DNA from: Sandaracinus amylolyticus
Lineage (GTDB): Bacteria > Myxococcota_A > Polyangia > Polyangiales > Sandaracinaceae
Length of the DNA: 64,000 nt
Direction of reading: 5' to 3'
Assembly: GCF_000737325.1 (NCBI RefSeq)
Contig: NZ_CP011125.1
Span: forward strand, 2,728,001 to 2,792,000
The notes beneath the pieces were generated by a model. That model was given only the letters and a program-made list of their open reading frames with translations, was not told the origin of the DNA and searched no databases. The translations under genes and the position numbers were made by a program. This document shows positions 44,472-53,329 of this stretch, one piece after another. The number at the start of each line of letters is the position of its first letter. Within the stretch, counting starts at the first letter, position 1.

Positions 44472-46103
44472 CTACTCGAGCGGGCGCGGCGCGAACCGGA
44501 ACGCGGCGGTCGGCACCGGCACGCCGTACGTGCGCAGCTGCTGCGCGCGCGTCACGACCGCCGCGCCCTCGAGCAGGTTGCGCGCGATCTGCACCGCGGT
44601 GCGCGCCTCGGGCTTCTCGAGGAACGAGCCCTTCGCCCAGTCGTTGAACGCGCCCATCGCGGGGCCGCACCAGATCTGGTAGTCGAGGCGGCGCGACGGC
44701 TCGCCGGTGATCGCCCACCGGCTCGAGAGCCCGAGGTACCAGCGGAAGCACAGCGCCATCTTGTGCTTCGGATTCGCCGCGGCCTTCTCGAGCTCGCGCG
44801 GATCGCGCTCGCGCCAGAACGACTGCGTCGCGGCCCACACCTCGTCGACGCTCGTGCCGAGCACTTCCTTCTCGAGCTTCGCGCGCGCGGCCGGCGCGAG
44901 CGACTCGAGCGAGTCGTTCGAGTGATAGACCTCGTACAGGCGCAGGCCGCGCGTGCCGAACATCGTGCCGCGACGCAGCACCTGCACCTTCACGCCCATC
45001 TCGAACATGTCGGCGGCGGGCGCCATGATCACGTCCGCGAGCCCCGCCTGCGCGAGCATCACGCGGCCCGCCTCGCTGAGCCCGCTCTCGATCGCCGCCT
45101 GGTTCACCGAGCCGGTGAGCACGTACGACGCGCCCAGCGCGAACGCCGACGCGACGCTCGACGGCGTACCGAGACCGCCCGCCGCGCCGACGCGGATCGG
45201 ACGCGTGTAGCCCTGCTCGCGCGCGATCTCGTCGCGCAGCGCCATGATGATCGGGAACACCGCGCCAAGCGGGCGATTGTCGGTGTGACCACCGCTGTCC
45301 GACTCGACCGTGACGTCCTCGGCGATCGGCACGCGCCGCGCGAGGCGCGCTTCGTCGCTCGTGATGAGGCCCCTCGAGAGCAGCGCGTCGAGGATCGCCT
45401 GCGGCGCGGGCATGAGGAACGGACGCGCGACCTCGGGGCGCGAGATCTTCGCGAACACGTGGTGGCGCCGCTCGATCGTACCGTCGGGGCGCTCGCGCAG
45501 GCCGACGACCGCGTAGCGCACGATCGCAGGCGTGAGCGCCATGAACGCCGACGCCTCGACGCGGCGCACGCCGCGCTGGATCAAGAGGTCGGCGACCGCT
45601 GCCTCGAGCTCCGGCTCCTGCGGCGAGTGGATCAGGTTCACGCCCCACGCGAGCTCCGGCGAGCCGCCGAGCTCGCGCACCAGCTCGTCGACGGCCGCTT
45701 CGACGCGCGGCTTCTCGAGCCCCGCCGCGCCGAAGAACCCGAGCATCCGCGCGCGCGCCATCGCGATGACGAGGCGCGTCGTCGCGATCCCGTTCGCCAT
45801 CGCGCCGGTGCAGTACGGAAAACGGACTCCGTGCACCTCTTGGAACGAACGATCCCCGAGCCACTCGGGATAGAGCGCGGGGAGCGTGGCCATCCACAGC
45901 TCGCTCGGCGCGCCATTCACCGTCTTGCCCGCGCGCGGCTCGCCCGCGAACGCGACGCCGAGCTTGCCGCTCTTCGCGTCGCGCACGACGTGCACCGGCT
46001 CGCGCACGCGATGGCACGCGGCCTCGATGTCGCTCGCTGAGTACGCGGGCGCGCTCGCGCCCTGAGAGGACCAGAGGCCGATCGGCTGGAGGTCGGTCGC
46101 CAT
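44472..46103 (-). CDS. pfaD: PfaD-type enoyl reductase of PUFA synthase
   Basis: A 543-residue FMN-dependent protein of the PfaD family, which acts in trans as enoyl reductase on the ACP-bound chain. Signatures: YCTGAMANGIATTRLVIAM, MLGFFGAAGLE, VTVESDSGGHTDNRP, RVGAAGGLGTPSSVA and VLTGSVNQA, with a nitronate-monooxygenase-like TIM barrel. ATG 46103 fits the family start (LQPIGLW). In other myxobacteria the ER gene (pfa1) is directly upstream of pfa2; here it is on the same strand but 8 kb away. The promoter shares the 173-base gap with the divergent tad operon. Confidence 0.95.
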   Translation of the reverse strand: MATDLQPIGLWSSQGASAPAYSASDIEAACHRVREPVHVVRDAKSGKLGVAFAGEPRAGKTVNGAPSELWMATLPALYPEWLGDRSFQEVHGVRFPYCTGAMANGIATTRLVIAMARARMLGFFGAAGLEKPRVEAAVDELVRELGGSPELAWGVNLIHSPQEPELEAAVADLLIQRGVRRVEASAFMALTPAIVRYAVVGLRERPDGTIERRHHVFAKISRPEVARPFLMPAPQAILDALLSRGLITSDEARLARRVPIAEDVTVESDSGGHTDNRPLGAVFPIIMALRDEIAREQGYTRPIRVGAAGGLGTPSSVASAFALGASYVLTGSVNQAAIESGLSEAGRVMLAQAGLADVIMAPAADMFEMGVKVQVLRRGTMFGTRGLRLYEVYHSNDSLESLAPAARAKLEKEVLGTSVDEVWAATQSFWRERDPRELEKAAANPKHKMALCFRWYLGLSSRWAITGEPSRRLDYQIWCGPAMGAFNDWAKGSFLEKPEARTAVQIARNLLEGAAVVTRAQQLRTYGVPVPTAAFRFAPRPLE

Positions 46104-46276
46104 ATGGGGCGGCGAGGGTGTCACGCGTTCGCGCGAGCGCCAAGCGCGGGAGTCCACATGTGGGCGGCACGCGCGCGTGCCCGCGCGCCGCACGACCGTC
46201 CGCGCCGCACGCACGAGCGAATTGCTCGGGAATCGCGGCGATCCGAGTGGCACGCGCGCTGCGATGGAGAGCGCGC

Positions 46277-46459
46277 ATGACAAGCGTGGGGGGACGGCGC
46301 GCGCTCGTGGCCGACACGAGAGGCGCCGTGATGGCCGAGTACATCGTCATCACCGCGACGGTGGGGCTCGTGGTGGCCGCTGCGGCGGCCGCGATCGGCG
46401 TGCCGCTCGTCCAGTCCTTCCAGTTCGCACAGACGTTCCTCGTCCTTCCGTTCCCGTGA
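46277..46459 (+). CDS. flp: Flp-type prepilin, first copy
   Basis: A 60-residue class III prepilin. The leader ends at Gly16, followed by AVMAEYIVITATVG, so Glu21 is at position +5 and is followed by Tyr, as in Flp. A single hydrophobic helix follows, then a short tail rich in Phe and Pro. It should be cut by the CpaA-like peptidase encoded 300 bases on and polymerise into the Tad pilus. The GGAGA at 46266-46270 is a plausible SD. Confidence 0.85.
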   Translation: MTSVGGRRALVADTRGAVMAEYIVITATVGLVVAAAAAAIGVPLVQSFQFAQTFLVLPFP

Positions 46460-46524
46460 GCGCGGGAGTCGTCGGCAGGGCGGAGAGCACGTGAATCGAA
46501 CCATCGAGAACCAAGGAGAGAACA

Positions 46525-46743
46525 GTGGAACAGTCGACCCACCTCGAGACGACGCGCGCGCGCAAGCGCTCGCTGCTGCGCAACACCGTCGGCGCGAGCT
46601 TCACCGAGTACATCCTGATGATCGGCCTGATCGTCATCGCCGGCATCGTGGCGTGGTCGACGTTCGGCGAGGCCATCGACAGCGCGATCGAAGGCCAGGG
46701 CAACACGATGACCGACGTGGCCAACGGCGGCCGTCGCGAGTGA
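46525..46743 (+). CDS. flp: Flp-type prepilin, second copy
   Basis: A 72-residue prepilin beginning at GTG 46525 behind AAGGAGAG. A basic leader (RARKRSLLRN) ends at Gly23, followed by ASFTEYILMIGLIVIAG, with Glu28 and Tyr29 at the conserved +5/+6 positions. The acidic, Gly/Asn-rich tail differs from the first copy, so the two may serve as major and minor pilin. It ends 13 bases before the peptidase gene. Confidence 0.92.
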   Translation: MEQSTHLETTRARKRSLLRNTVGASFTEYILMIGLIVIAGIVAWSTFGEAIDSAIEGQGNTMTDVANGGRRE

Positions 46744-46756
46744 GCCGGAGGCTGCG

Positions 46757-47305
46757 ATGGAGACCGTCGAGCTCGGGTATGCCGTGCTGATCGTCGTGGT
46801 CGCGCTCGCCGCGATCAGCGACGCACGCACGGGGCACATTCCGAACTGGATCACGCTCCCGGCGCTCGCCCTGGGCGTGGTGCTGCACCTCGTCACCGAG
46901 GGCGTGCCCGGGCTCGTCGTCTCCGTCGCGGCCGTGTGCGCCTGCGCGATCGTGCCGTACCTGCTGTTCCGGCGCGACGCGATGGGCGGCGGTGACGTGA
47001 AGCTGCTCGCGGCGATCGGCGCTCTCGCGGGCGTGCGCGCCGGCATCGAGATCCAACTGGCCACCTTCGTCGTCGCCGCGATCTGGGTGATGACGAAGAT
47101 GGCATTCCACGGGCGACTGACTGCCACGCTGGGCCGCACTGCGAGAGTGGCAGTCGCGAACGTGCGCCGCGCGCCGCTGCCCGAGACGCGCGAGCTCGAT
47201 CCCGAGATGACGGATGCAGTCCGGCTCGGCATGCCCGCGCTCGCCGCGACGATCTTCTGCGTGCTCTCGAGGACGCTCGCGTTCTCGCCCTTCTTCGGAG
47301 GATGA
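46757..47305 (+). CDS. cpaA: Prepilin peptidase (CpaA/TadV)
   Basis: A 182-residue A24 aspartic peptidase with several membrane helices. The two catalytic aspartates are Asp22 (ISDARTGHIPNW) and Asp80 in the GGGDVKLLAAIGA motif. It removes leader peptides from the Flp and TadE-like precursors at the membrane. The C-terminal extension after residue 115 lies outside the minimal family length. Located between the pilins and TadE genes as in other tad loci. Confidence 0.93.
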   Translation: METVELGYAVLIVVVALAAISDARTGHIPNWITLPALALGVVLHLVTEGVPGLVVSVAAVCACAIVPYLLFRRDAMGGGDVKLLAAIGALAGVRAGIEIQLATFVVAAIWVMTKMAFHGRLTATLGRTARVAVANVRRAPLPETRELDPEMTDAVRLGMPALAATIFCVLSRTLAFSPFFGG

Positions 47306-47308
47306 GCG

Positions 47309-48196
47309 ATGCGCCTCGCCCGGGACACGCGCGGTGTCGCGTACACCGAGTTCCTCATCGCGTTCATGCCGTTCTTCGCGCTGGTGCTCGGGCTCACGCA
47401 GCTCGCGCTGCTCGGCCAGGCGCACCTCGCGGTGCGGCACGCGGCGAACGCGGCGGTGCGCTCGGCGGTGGTCGTCGTCGACGACGATCCGGCGCGATAC
47501 GGGGAGCAGCCGCGGCGCGAGCTCGACCCGCGCGCGCGCGGCGGCGGTGGCTCCAACGGTCTGCTGCGGATGATCGGCGCCACCGGGATCTCGCGCCGCG
47601 GCGACGCGCGCACCCGCGACATCCGGCTCGCGGCGTACGTCCCGCTGCTCGCGATCTCGCCGGCGCGGAGCCAGATCTTCTCGAGCAGTCAGCGCCAGTC
47701 GATCCAGCGTGCCGTGGGGACCGGGGATCTCTCTCGCGCCGGCTTCGGGATGCTCTACGTGCTCGGCGCGAGCGGCGTGATCGTCGGCGAGCGCGGCCGC
47801 ACGACGCGCTACGCACAAGGCGACGACGTGACGGTGCGCGTGACCCACGCGTATCCGTGCCTCGTCCCGCTCGCGTCGCGGCTCCTGTGCGACAACTGGC
47901 TGGAGCTCCAGAGCGGCATTCCGATCACGACGTCGCGCGATCTGCTCGATCGACTGCGCGGCGGCGTCGCGGGGCCCGACGACATCCGCGAGATCATGGC
48001 GGCGCAGCGCCGCGTGCGCGCCCAGCGCGATCGACTGCGCGACTCGCGCGACCCGCTGCGCGACCTCGACGAGGCCGAGCTCGCAGGGCTCCTCTGGACG
48101 ACGGTCGCGACGGGCACGCGGTTCCGACTGCTCACCGCCGAAGCGACTCTGCCGCTCCACTCGGCGCCGTATCCGTACCAGAGCGAGGTGCGCTGA
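47309..48196 (+). CDS. tadE: TadE-like pseudopilin
   Basis: A 295-residue protein. Its N-terminus has Gly9 then VAYTEFLIAF with Glu14 at +5, the TadE pseudopilin signature, followed by one membrane helix. The rest (about 260 residues) is a periplasmic domain, longer than usual TadE. It is thought to help build the pilus with TadG. It starts three bases after the peptidase stop and ends in one-base overlap with the next gene. Confidence 0.85.
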   Translation: MRLARDTRGVAYTEFLIAFMPFFALVLGLTQLALLGQAHLAVRHAANAAVRSAVVVVDDDPARYGEQPRRELDPRARGGGGSNGLLRMIGATGISRRGDARTRDIRLAAYVPLLAISPARSQIFSSSQRQSIQRAVGTGDLSRAGFGMLYVLGASGVIVGERGRTTRYAQGDDVTVRVTHAYPCLVPLASRLLCDNWLELQSGIPITTSRDLLDRLRGGVAGPDDIREIMAAQRRVRAQRDRLRDSRDPLRDLDEAELAGLLWTTVATGTRFRLLTAEATLPLHSAPYPYQSEVR

Positions 48197-50052
48197 TGGC
48201 TCGATCGATTCGACACGACGAGCGAGGCGCGATGATCGTGATCGGCCTCTTCTTCGCCGTGATGCTGTCGGGGTTCCTCTATTACCTCATCGGCATCGGC
48301 GAGACGATCGTCTATCGCGAGACGATGCAGGACGCGGCCGACGCAGGCGCGTTCTCCGCCGCGGTGGTGCACGCGCGAGGGATGAACGTCCTCGTGCTGA
48401 TCAACCTGATCATGGCCGCGCTCCTCGCGGTGCTGATCGCGCTGAAGCTGATCGAGACGCTGATCATCGGCGCGATCGCGGTGTGCGCGGCGCTCGCGTT
48501 CGTGACGTTCGGCGCGACGCTCGCCGCGATCCCGCCGCTCAACGTCGCGCGCACCGCGGTGAGCAACGTGCACCGGGCGACGCAGCGAGTCGTGTTCCCG
48601 CTCTTGCGCATCGGAAACCGGACTGCTCGCATCGTGCGCGTCGCGATCCCGCCGGCTGCGACGGTGCGGGCCTACGACGTCGCGATGGACGACGTGTACG
48701 CGCCGTCTCCGACGTTCGCGTTCACCTGGCCGATCGGAATCGGGCGCTCGCTGCCCACGGAGGACGGTGACTTCCGCGTGCTCTGCCGCAAGGGCGGTGA
48801 GGCCGTCGGTGAGGTCGTCGCGCTCCCGTTCCGCCGCATCCACAGCCGCATCGCGAGCTGGGTGAGCCGCGCGACGGGAGGGCTGGCCGCGACGTTCTCC
48901 GAGTGGTTCTGCAGCGGCTCGGGCGGACCGCCCAACTACTCGTATCCCATCGAGTTCGCGATCCCCGAGGTCGACACGCCCGCCGCGCGCGAGTGTCGCG
49001 AGTGTCAGGGCGACGGCTGCGACGCGATCTGCCAGCGCTCCGAGCAGGAGCAGCAGTCGTCGCAGCCGGCGGAGGATGCCAATCCGTACGACTGCCCCAC
49101 TCGCGGCGACGGCACCGAAGAGCCCATGTGCACGCAGCGCGCGGAGCAGGCGCGGCTGCAGTGTCGGCCGGGATCGGGAGCGCGGAAATTCAACTACGTC
49201 TACCAAGACGCGCAGATGACGCGCTGGTACTGGCGCGAGCAGATCCCCGGCAGCGACCCGCCGCAGTACCGCGATCGCCACACCGGTGACTCGCTCGCCG
49301 ACGCCGAGGACGAGCGGATGCAGGACCGCCTCGACGGAGCCACGCGGCGGATGACGGAGGGCAATCCGTGCTTCGGCGCGGTCGGATTCCCGGGCGCCGA
49401 CGGCTGGTCGTGGACGTGGAGCACCGAGGATCACACCGATCTGTGCGGTCGCAATCCGCCGACGATGCACCCCGACTACATGCTCCCGGGCGCGGTATTG
49501 CCGATCGGGCGCGATCGCGCGGTGTCCTATCGATATCGAATCATCCGTCGTCTCTTCGCGTGCCACGAGCAGCGCGATCAGACGCTGCAGGTCGAAGGTG
49601 GCAGTGGCGTTCCCTCGAACACGAGCGACATGCGCCCTCAACGCATGCGCGCACGGGAGCGCGACGGCACGCCGATCGAGCTCGGCGAGGACTCGTTCCA
49701 GGTGCGCATGATCGTGACGGGCCGCGAGCCCGGCGCGCACATGGAGCGGGGTGTCGAGCTCGCCAATTGGGGCCGCGACGTCGCGTCGCAGGGCGGCACG
49801 CTCGCGCTGCTGCGCAACTTCGGCGAGTACTCCGTCGCGCAGGCCGAGTTCTTCTATCCGTCCACCGACCTGCGCGATCGCGAAGAGTGGATGTGGAACA
49901 TGCGCTGGCGCGCGCGCATGCGGCGGTTCGTCCCGCCGTTCGGCGACGACGGCGGCTCGTCGTGCCGCGAGATGGGCGGGAGTGGGAGCGGCGGCAGCTG
50001 CGCCCAGACGTCGGGATTCGTCGGGATGATGCAGGACGCGATCGTGCACTGA
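48196..50052 (+). CDS. TadG-like protein with large Cys-rich passenger
   Basis: A 618-residue protein. The N-terminal RGAMIVIGLFFAVMLSGFLY helix and following MQDAADAGAFSAAVVHARG are the Tad/TadG signature, and a second hydrophobic pair follows (about 65-115). Residues 220-618 form a large, polar, Cys-containing periplasmic part (CRECQGDGCDAICQ, CTQRAEQARLQC). No von Willebrand domain is evident, so the passenger is unusual. It probably anchors or caps the pilus machine. It overlaps tadE by one base. Confidence 0.78.
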   Translation: MARSIRHDERGAMIVIGLFFAVMLSGFLYYLIGIGETIVYRETMQDAADAGAFSAAVVHARGMNVLVLINLIMAALLAVLIALKLIETLIIGAIAVCAALAFVTFGATLAAIPPLNVARTAVSNVHRATQRVVFPLLRIGNRTARIVRVAIPPAATVRAYDVAMDDVYAPSPTFAFTWPIGIGRSLPTEDGDFRVLCRKGGEAVGEVVALPFRRIHSRIASWVSRATGGLAATFSEWFCSGSGGPPNYSYPIEFAIPEVDTPAARECRECQGDGCDAICQRSEQEQQSSQPAEDANPYDCPTRGDGTEEPMCTQRAEQARLQCRPGSGARKFNYVYQDAQMTRWYWREQIPGSDPPQYRDRHTGDSLADAEDERMQDRLDGATRRMTEGNPCFGAVGFPGADGWSWTWSTEDHTDLCGRNPPTMHPDYMLPGAVLPIGRDRAVSYRYRIIRRLFACHEQRDQTLQVEGGSGVPSNTSDMRPQRMRARERDGTPIELGEDSFQVRMIVTGREPGAHMERGVELANWGRDVASQGGTLALLRNFGEYSVAQAEFFYPSTDLRDREEWMWNMRWRARMRRFVPPFGDDGGSSCREMGGSGSGGSCAQTSGFVGMMQDAIVH

Positions 50053-50063
50053 GGAGACGAGCG

Positions 50064-50630
50064 ATGACGACGCACGAGAGCCGAACGACTCGCTCGCTGC
50101 TCCGCGACACCCGCGGTGCAGCGTATGTGGAGGTCGTGCTGATGATGCCGGTGTTCATCTCGCTGTTCGCGGGAATCGGCTTCTTCCACCAGTTCTACAC
50201 GGCGCGCATGGACGCGGCGGCAGAGGCACGCCGATGCGCGTGGGCGTACGCGAACGGCGGCTGTGACGACGTTCCCGCCGGATGCGAGGGAGTCGTCGGA
50301 GGCTCGAGCGGAGGTGCGGAGTCGCGCACCTCGCGCCCCGAGGTGAACAGCGGAATCGCGGATGCGCGCGCCGGTGTCGAGCAGATGGATCGCGACATGC
50401 CGCTGTCGGCGAGCCGTCGCATCTACGAGGCCATCCTCGGGAGCTCGACGACGGCGCGAGGATCGGAGTCGGTGCCGATGCCCGACTGGGTCGGTGGCGG
50501 CAGCCGCGACGCGCGCTGCGGCTACACGGTCGTGTGCAACGAGCGCGAGCAGACGCTGGGCGGGCTCATCCGCGAGGCGTTCTGCAACAAGGCCAACGAC
50601 ATCGGCGTGGGAGGCGCGCTCGGATGTTGA
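50064..50630 (+). CDS. Second TadE-like pseudopilin
   Basis: A 188-residue protein with Gly18 then AAYVEVVLMMPVFISLF, Glu23 at +5 and one helix, the same layout as the first TadE. The soluble part contains Cys pairs (CAWAYANGGCDD, GYTVVCNE). SD GAGGAG precedes ATG 50064. Its stop overlaps the next gene start by seven bases. Confidence 0.85.
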   Translation: MTTHESRTTRSLLRDTRGAAYVEVVLMMPVFISLFAGIGFFHQFYTARMDAAAEARRCAWAYANGGCDDVPAGCEGVVGGSSGGAESRTSRPEVNSGIADARAGVEQMDRDMPLSASRRIYEAILGSSTTARGSESVPMPDWVGGGSRDARCGYTVVCNEREQTLGGLIREAFCNKANDIGVGGALGC

Positions 50631-51601
50631 ACGTCGGAAGCAGGCGCGCTGGACGAGCGCGCGCGAAGTGGCGGGAGCGCGCTGCGGGCTTCGGTCGCGC
50701 GGCGGGGTTCCTCTCCCTCGTGTGGATCGCGGCGACGCTCTTCGCGGTGCGCGCAGCGCGCGCCGATCTCGACGAGGTGATGCTCGGCTTCGGCGCCGAG
50801 ACGATGCACCTCGCGGAGGCGCGACAGCAGAGCGCGCCCACCGCGCTCTCGATCAACGGCGCGGAGCTCTTCGTCTCGTCGGGCATGGACGATCGCGCGC
50901 TCGATGCGGTGCTCGACGTCTTCGAAGCGCGGTGTCGCGCGTCGGACGGACACCTCCACGCGCAGCTCGAGCGCGCGGGGGAGACCGAGCTCGCAGCGGG
51001 CGGGTGGCTCGACGGAACGCTGCGCGAGGACGACGAGGACCGTGGGTACGTCGCGTGTCTCGACCTCGGGCCCGACGACGTCGAGCCCTCGGCGCTGCTC
51101 GAGCGCGTCCAGCGCTTCGTCGACACCGGCGATCTCGCGGCGATCGGTGAGCTCCGGTACGTGTTCGCCGAGCGCGCCGCGCACGGGACGCACTTCGTCG
51201 CGTACTGGACCGAAGGCAGCTTCCCGATCTCGGCGATGTTCCCGAGCGAGGGAGATGCGCCCGGACGCGACGTCGACGGCGTGGCGCGCCCGCCGGGATC
51301 GCGGCGCGTGCTCTCGGCGCGCGCAGGCGACGAGCCCTATTCTCTGACCGTCTTCACCGGCGCGAGCGTGGGAGTCGACGGGCTCGAGCGCTTCTATCGC
51401 GACGCGCTGTCGAGCGAGGGATTCCGACTGCTCGAGCCCGAGGCGCTCGAGGGTCGAGCGTACGAGTCGGACGGCGCGCTCGGATTCGTCGCGGAGCGCG
51501 ACGGACGGATGGTGACCGTCGTGATGGTGGACGACCCCGACGCGGGGCCGACCGTCGAAGTGCTCGAAGCGTCCGTGGACGCGTTTCGAACGCAGGAGTG
51601 A
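50624..51601 (+). CDS. Hypothetical envelope protein within tad operon
   Basis: A 325-residue protein with a basic N-terminus and one hydrophobic segment (about 26-45, FLSLVWIAATLFAVRAA) that serves as signal or anchor. The remainder contains two domains of mixed alpha/beta character with many acidic residues. No family recognised. It begins inside the end of the second tadE and ends three bases before cpaB, so it belongs to the operon and is probably a Tad accessory protein. Confidence 0.7.
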   Translation: MLNVGSRRAGRARAKWRERAAGFGRAAGFLSLVWIAATLFAVRAARADLDEVMLGFGAETMHLAEARQQSAPTALSINGAELFVSSGMDDRALDAVLDVFEARCRASDGHLHAQLERAGETELAAGGWLDGTLREDDEDRGYVACLDLGPDDVEPSALLERVQRFVDTGDLAAIGELRYVFAERAAHGTHFVAYWTEGSFPISAMFPSEGDAPGRDVDGVARPPGSRRVLSARAGDEPYSLTVFTGASVGVDGLERFYRDALSSEGFRLLEPEALEGRAYESDGALGFVAERDGRMVTVVMVDDPDAGPTVEVLEASVDAFRTQE

Positions 51602-51604
51602 GCG

Positions 51605-52396
51605 ATGAAGATCGGAGCATTCGTGGCATCGATGATCGTGGCGCTCCTCGGTGTGGGCGCGATGTTCGTGTCGATGCAGCAGTACCAGGCGCGCACCAGC
51701 GGCGGCGCGCCGGTGCAGGTCGTGATCGTGACGCGCGATCTCGCGCCGGGGACCGTGCTCACCGAGGACGCGCTCGGCGTGCGGTCGATGCCGGAGTCGT
51801 ACGTCGAGCGGCGGCACGTGAGGCCCGCCGACGTGCACATCATCCTCGGCCTGCGGGTCCGCTCGCGCGTCGAGACGAACGAGTCGCTGGTGTGGAGCGA
51901 CGTCGAGACGGGCGAGGAGGGCGCGCGCGAGCTCTCGCGACTCGTGCGCAGCGGCGTGCGCGCGGTGACGCTGAACGTCGACGGGCCGTCGGGGTTCGAC
52001 GGGCTCCTGCGAGCGGGTGATCGCGTCGACGTGTTCCACCACACGACCCGCGACGGAGAGGGACCGGTCACGACTCCGCTGCTGCAGAACGTCCTCGTGA
52101 TGGCGGTTCGCGGGAACGTCGGGCGCGGCAGCGAGCACGAGTGCGGCGGTGGGAGCAGCCAGCACGTGACGCTCGCGGCGACGGCCGAGCAGAGCCAGGT
52201 GCTGCTGCACGCCGACGCGTCGGGCTCGATCGGCCTCGCGCTGCGCAACCCGACCGACATCGCGATCGCGGACTCGCTCGACACGACGACCGACGGCGAT
52301 CTCCGCGATGCCGAGCGCCTGAGGCGCCTGCAGTCGCCCGTCGGCGCGGACCCGCTCGCGGCCGTCACCGCCCCCGGCGACGTGCGCGCGGACTGA
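51605..52396 (+). CDS. cpaB: Flp pilus assembly protein CpaB/RcpC
   Basis: A 263-residue protein. An N-terminal helix (VASMIVALLGVGAMFVS) is followed by an SAF domain (VVIVTRDLAPGTVLTEDALG and RSMPESYV) and the RcpC-type second domain (VRAVTLNVDGPSGFDGLLRAGDRVDV, in part). It links the secretin and the inner-membrane machine in the periplasm. In other loci it is followed by the secretin gene; here TadB follows after 48 bases. Confidence 0.9.
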   Translation: MKIGAFVASMIVALLGVGAMFVSMQQYQARTSGGAPVQVVIVTRDLAPGTVLTEDALGVRSMPESYVERRHVRPADVHIILGLRVRSRVETNESLVWSDVETGEEGARELSRLVRSGVRAVTLNVDGPSGFDGLLRAGDRVDVFHHTTRDGEGPVTTPLLQNVLVMAVRGNVGRGSEHECGGGSSQHVTLAATAEQSQVLLHADASGSIGLALRNPTDIAIADSLDTTTDGDLRDAERLRRLQSPVGADPLAAVTAPGDVRAD

Positions 52397-52444
52397 CGCG
52401 CTTCGGAATCGACGACTGGCACGCTCGAGAGGAGGAGTCGAATC

Positions 52445-53311
52445 GTGGACTCGGTGCTCAGCATGGGATGGACGGCGATCGCGGCGCTCGCGCTCACCGG
52501 CTTCGGGCTGCTCGGCGCGGCCTGGAGCCAGCTCGGGCGCGACGACAGCCGCACGAAGCGCGCGTGGGAGCGCTACGTCGTGCTGCTCGATCGCGACGTC
52601 TCGTTCCTTCGCCTCGAGATCGCCGCGCTGCGATTCGCGCAGATCCAGCTCGCGATCTCGGTCGCGCTGTTCTTCCTCGCGCTGGTGCTGCGCAATCCGA
52701 TGCCGGTATTCCTCGCGCCGCTCGTGTTCGGCGCGCCGCTCGCGTTCCTGCGTCGCGCGCGCGACAAGCGCGTCGCGTCGATGGAGGACCAGCTCGACGG
52801 CTGGATGATGGGCCTCGCGAACACGCTGCGCGCGACCCCCGCGCTCGGCGAGGCGATCGACTACTCGTCGAAGATCGTCGGCGCACCGCTCGCGGACGAG
52901 TTCGACTTCCTGCTCAAGGAGCGCTCTCTCGGCGTGCCGCTGGACGACGCGCTCCGCAACACCGGCGCGCGCATCGGGAGCCGCGCGATCGGCGCGGTGC
53001 TGTCGACGCTCGTCGTCGGTCGTACGACCGGCGGAAGCCTGCCCGAGATCCTCGAGACGTCCGCGGCGCAGCTGCGCGAGATGGCGCGCCTCGACGGAGT
53101 CATCCGCACCAAGACCGCCGAAGGTCGCTCCCAAGCGTGGGTGCTCGCGCTGATGCCGTTCGGATTGCTCGCTGCGATCCAGGCGGTCGATCACGACTTC
53201 TTCGAGCCGCTGCTGCTCTCGGTCACGGGATGGATCGTGATCGCGATCTCGACCGCGCTGTGGGCGATCGCGGTGTTCAGCGCGAAGAAGATCCTCGAGA
53301 TCGACGTGTGA
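52445..53311 (+). CDS. tadB: Tad inner-membrane platform protein TadB
   Basis: A 288-residue type II secretion F-domain protein. Membrane helices lie near the N-terminus (10-26), the middle (72-100) and the C-terminus (about 235-285). The F-domain is about 115-245, with QLDGWMMGLANTLRATPALG and TTGGSLPEILETSAAQLREM. GTG 52445 is preceded by GAGGAGGAG. It forms the platform with TadC that the motor ATPase would drive. Confidence 0.9.
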   Translation: MDSVLSMGWTAIAALALTGFGLLGAAWSQLGRDDSRTKRAWERYVVLLDRDVSFLRLEIAALRFAQIQLAISVALFFLALVLRNPMPVFLAPLVFGAPLAFLRRARDKRVASMEDQLDGWMMGLANTLRATPALGEAIDYSSKIVGAPLADEFDFLLKERSLGVPLDDALRNTGARIGSRAIGAVLSTLVVGRTTGGSLPEILETSAAQLREMARLDGVIRTKTAEGRSQAWVLALMPFGLLAAIQAVDHDFFEPLLLSVTGWIVIAISTALWAIAVFSAKKILEIDV

Positions 53312-53329
53312 GGAGGAGGCCAGTCGACC

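Noticed and set aside
46248-46262. Sigma-54-like site TGGCACG-N4-CTGC with GG-N10-GC before the first flp gene
   Set aside because: The implied transcription start falls about four bases before the ATG and would remove the ribosome binding site; the match is probably chance.
46104-46276. Small coding frames in the gap between pfaD and flp
   Set aside because: Frames are extensions of the neighbours without start signals; the gap is best read as a divergent promoter region, with no clear boxes.
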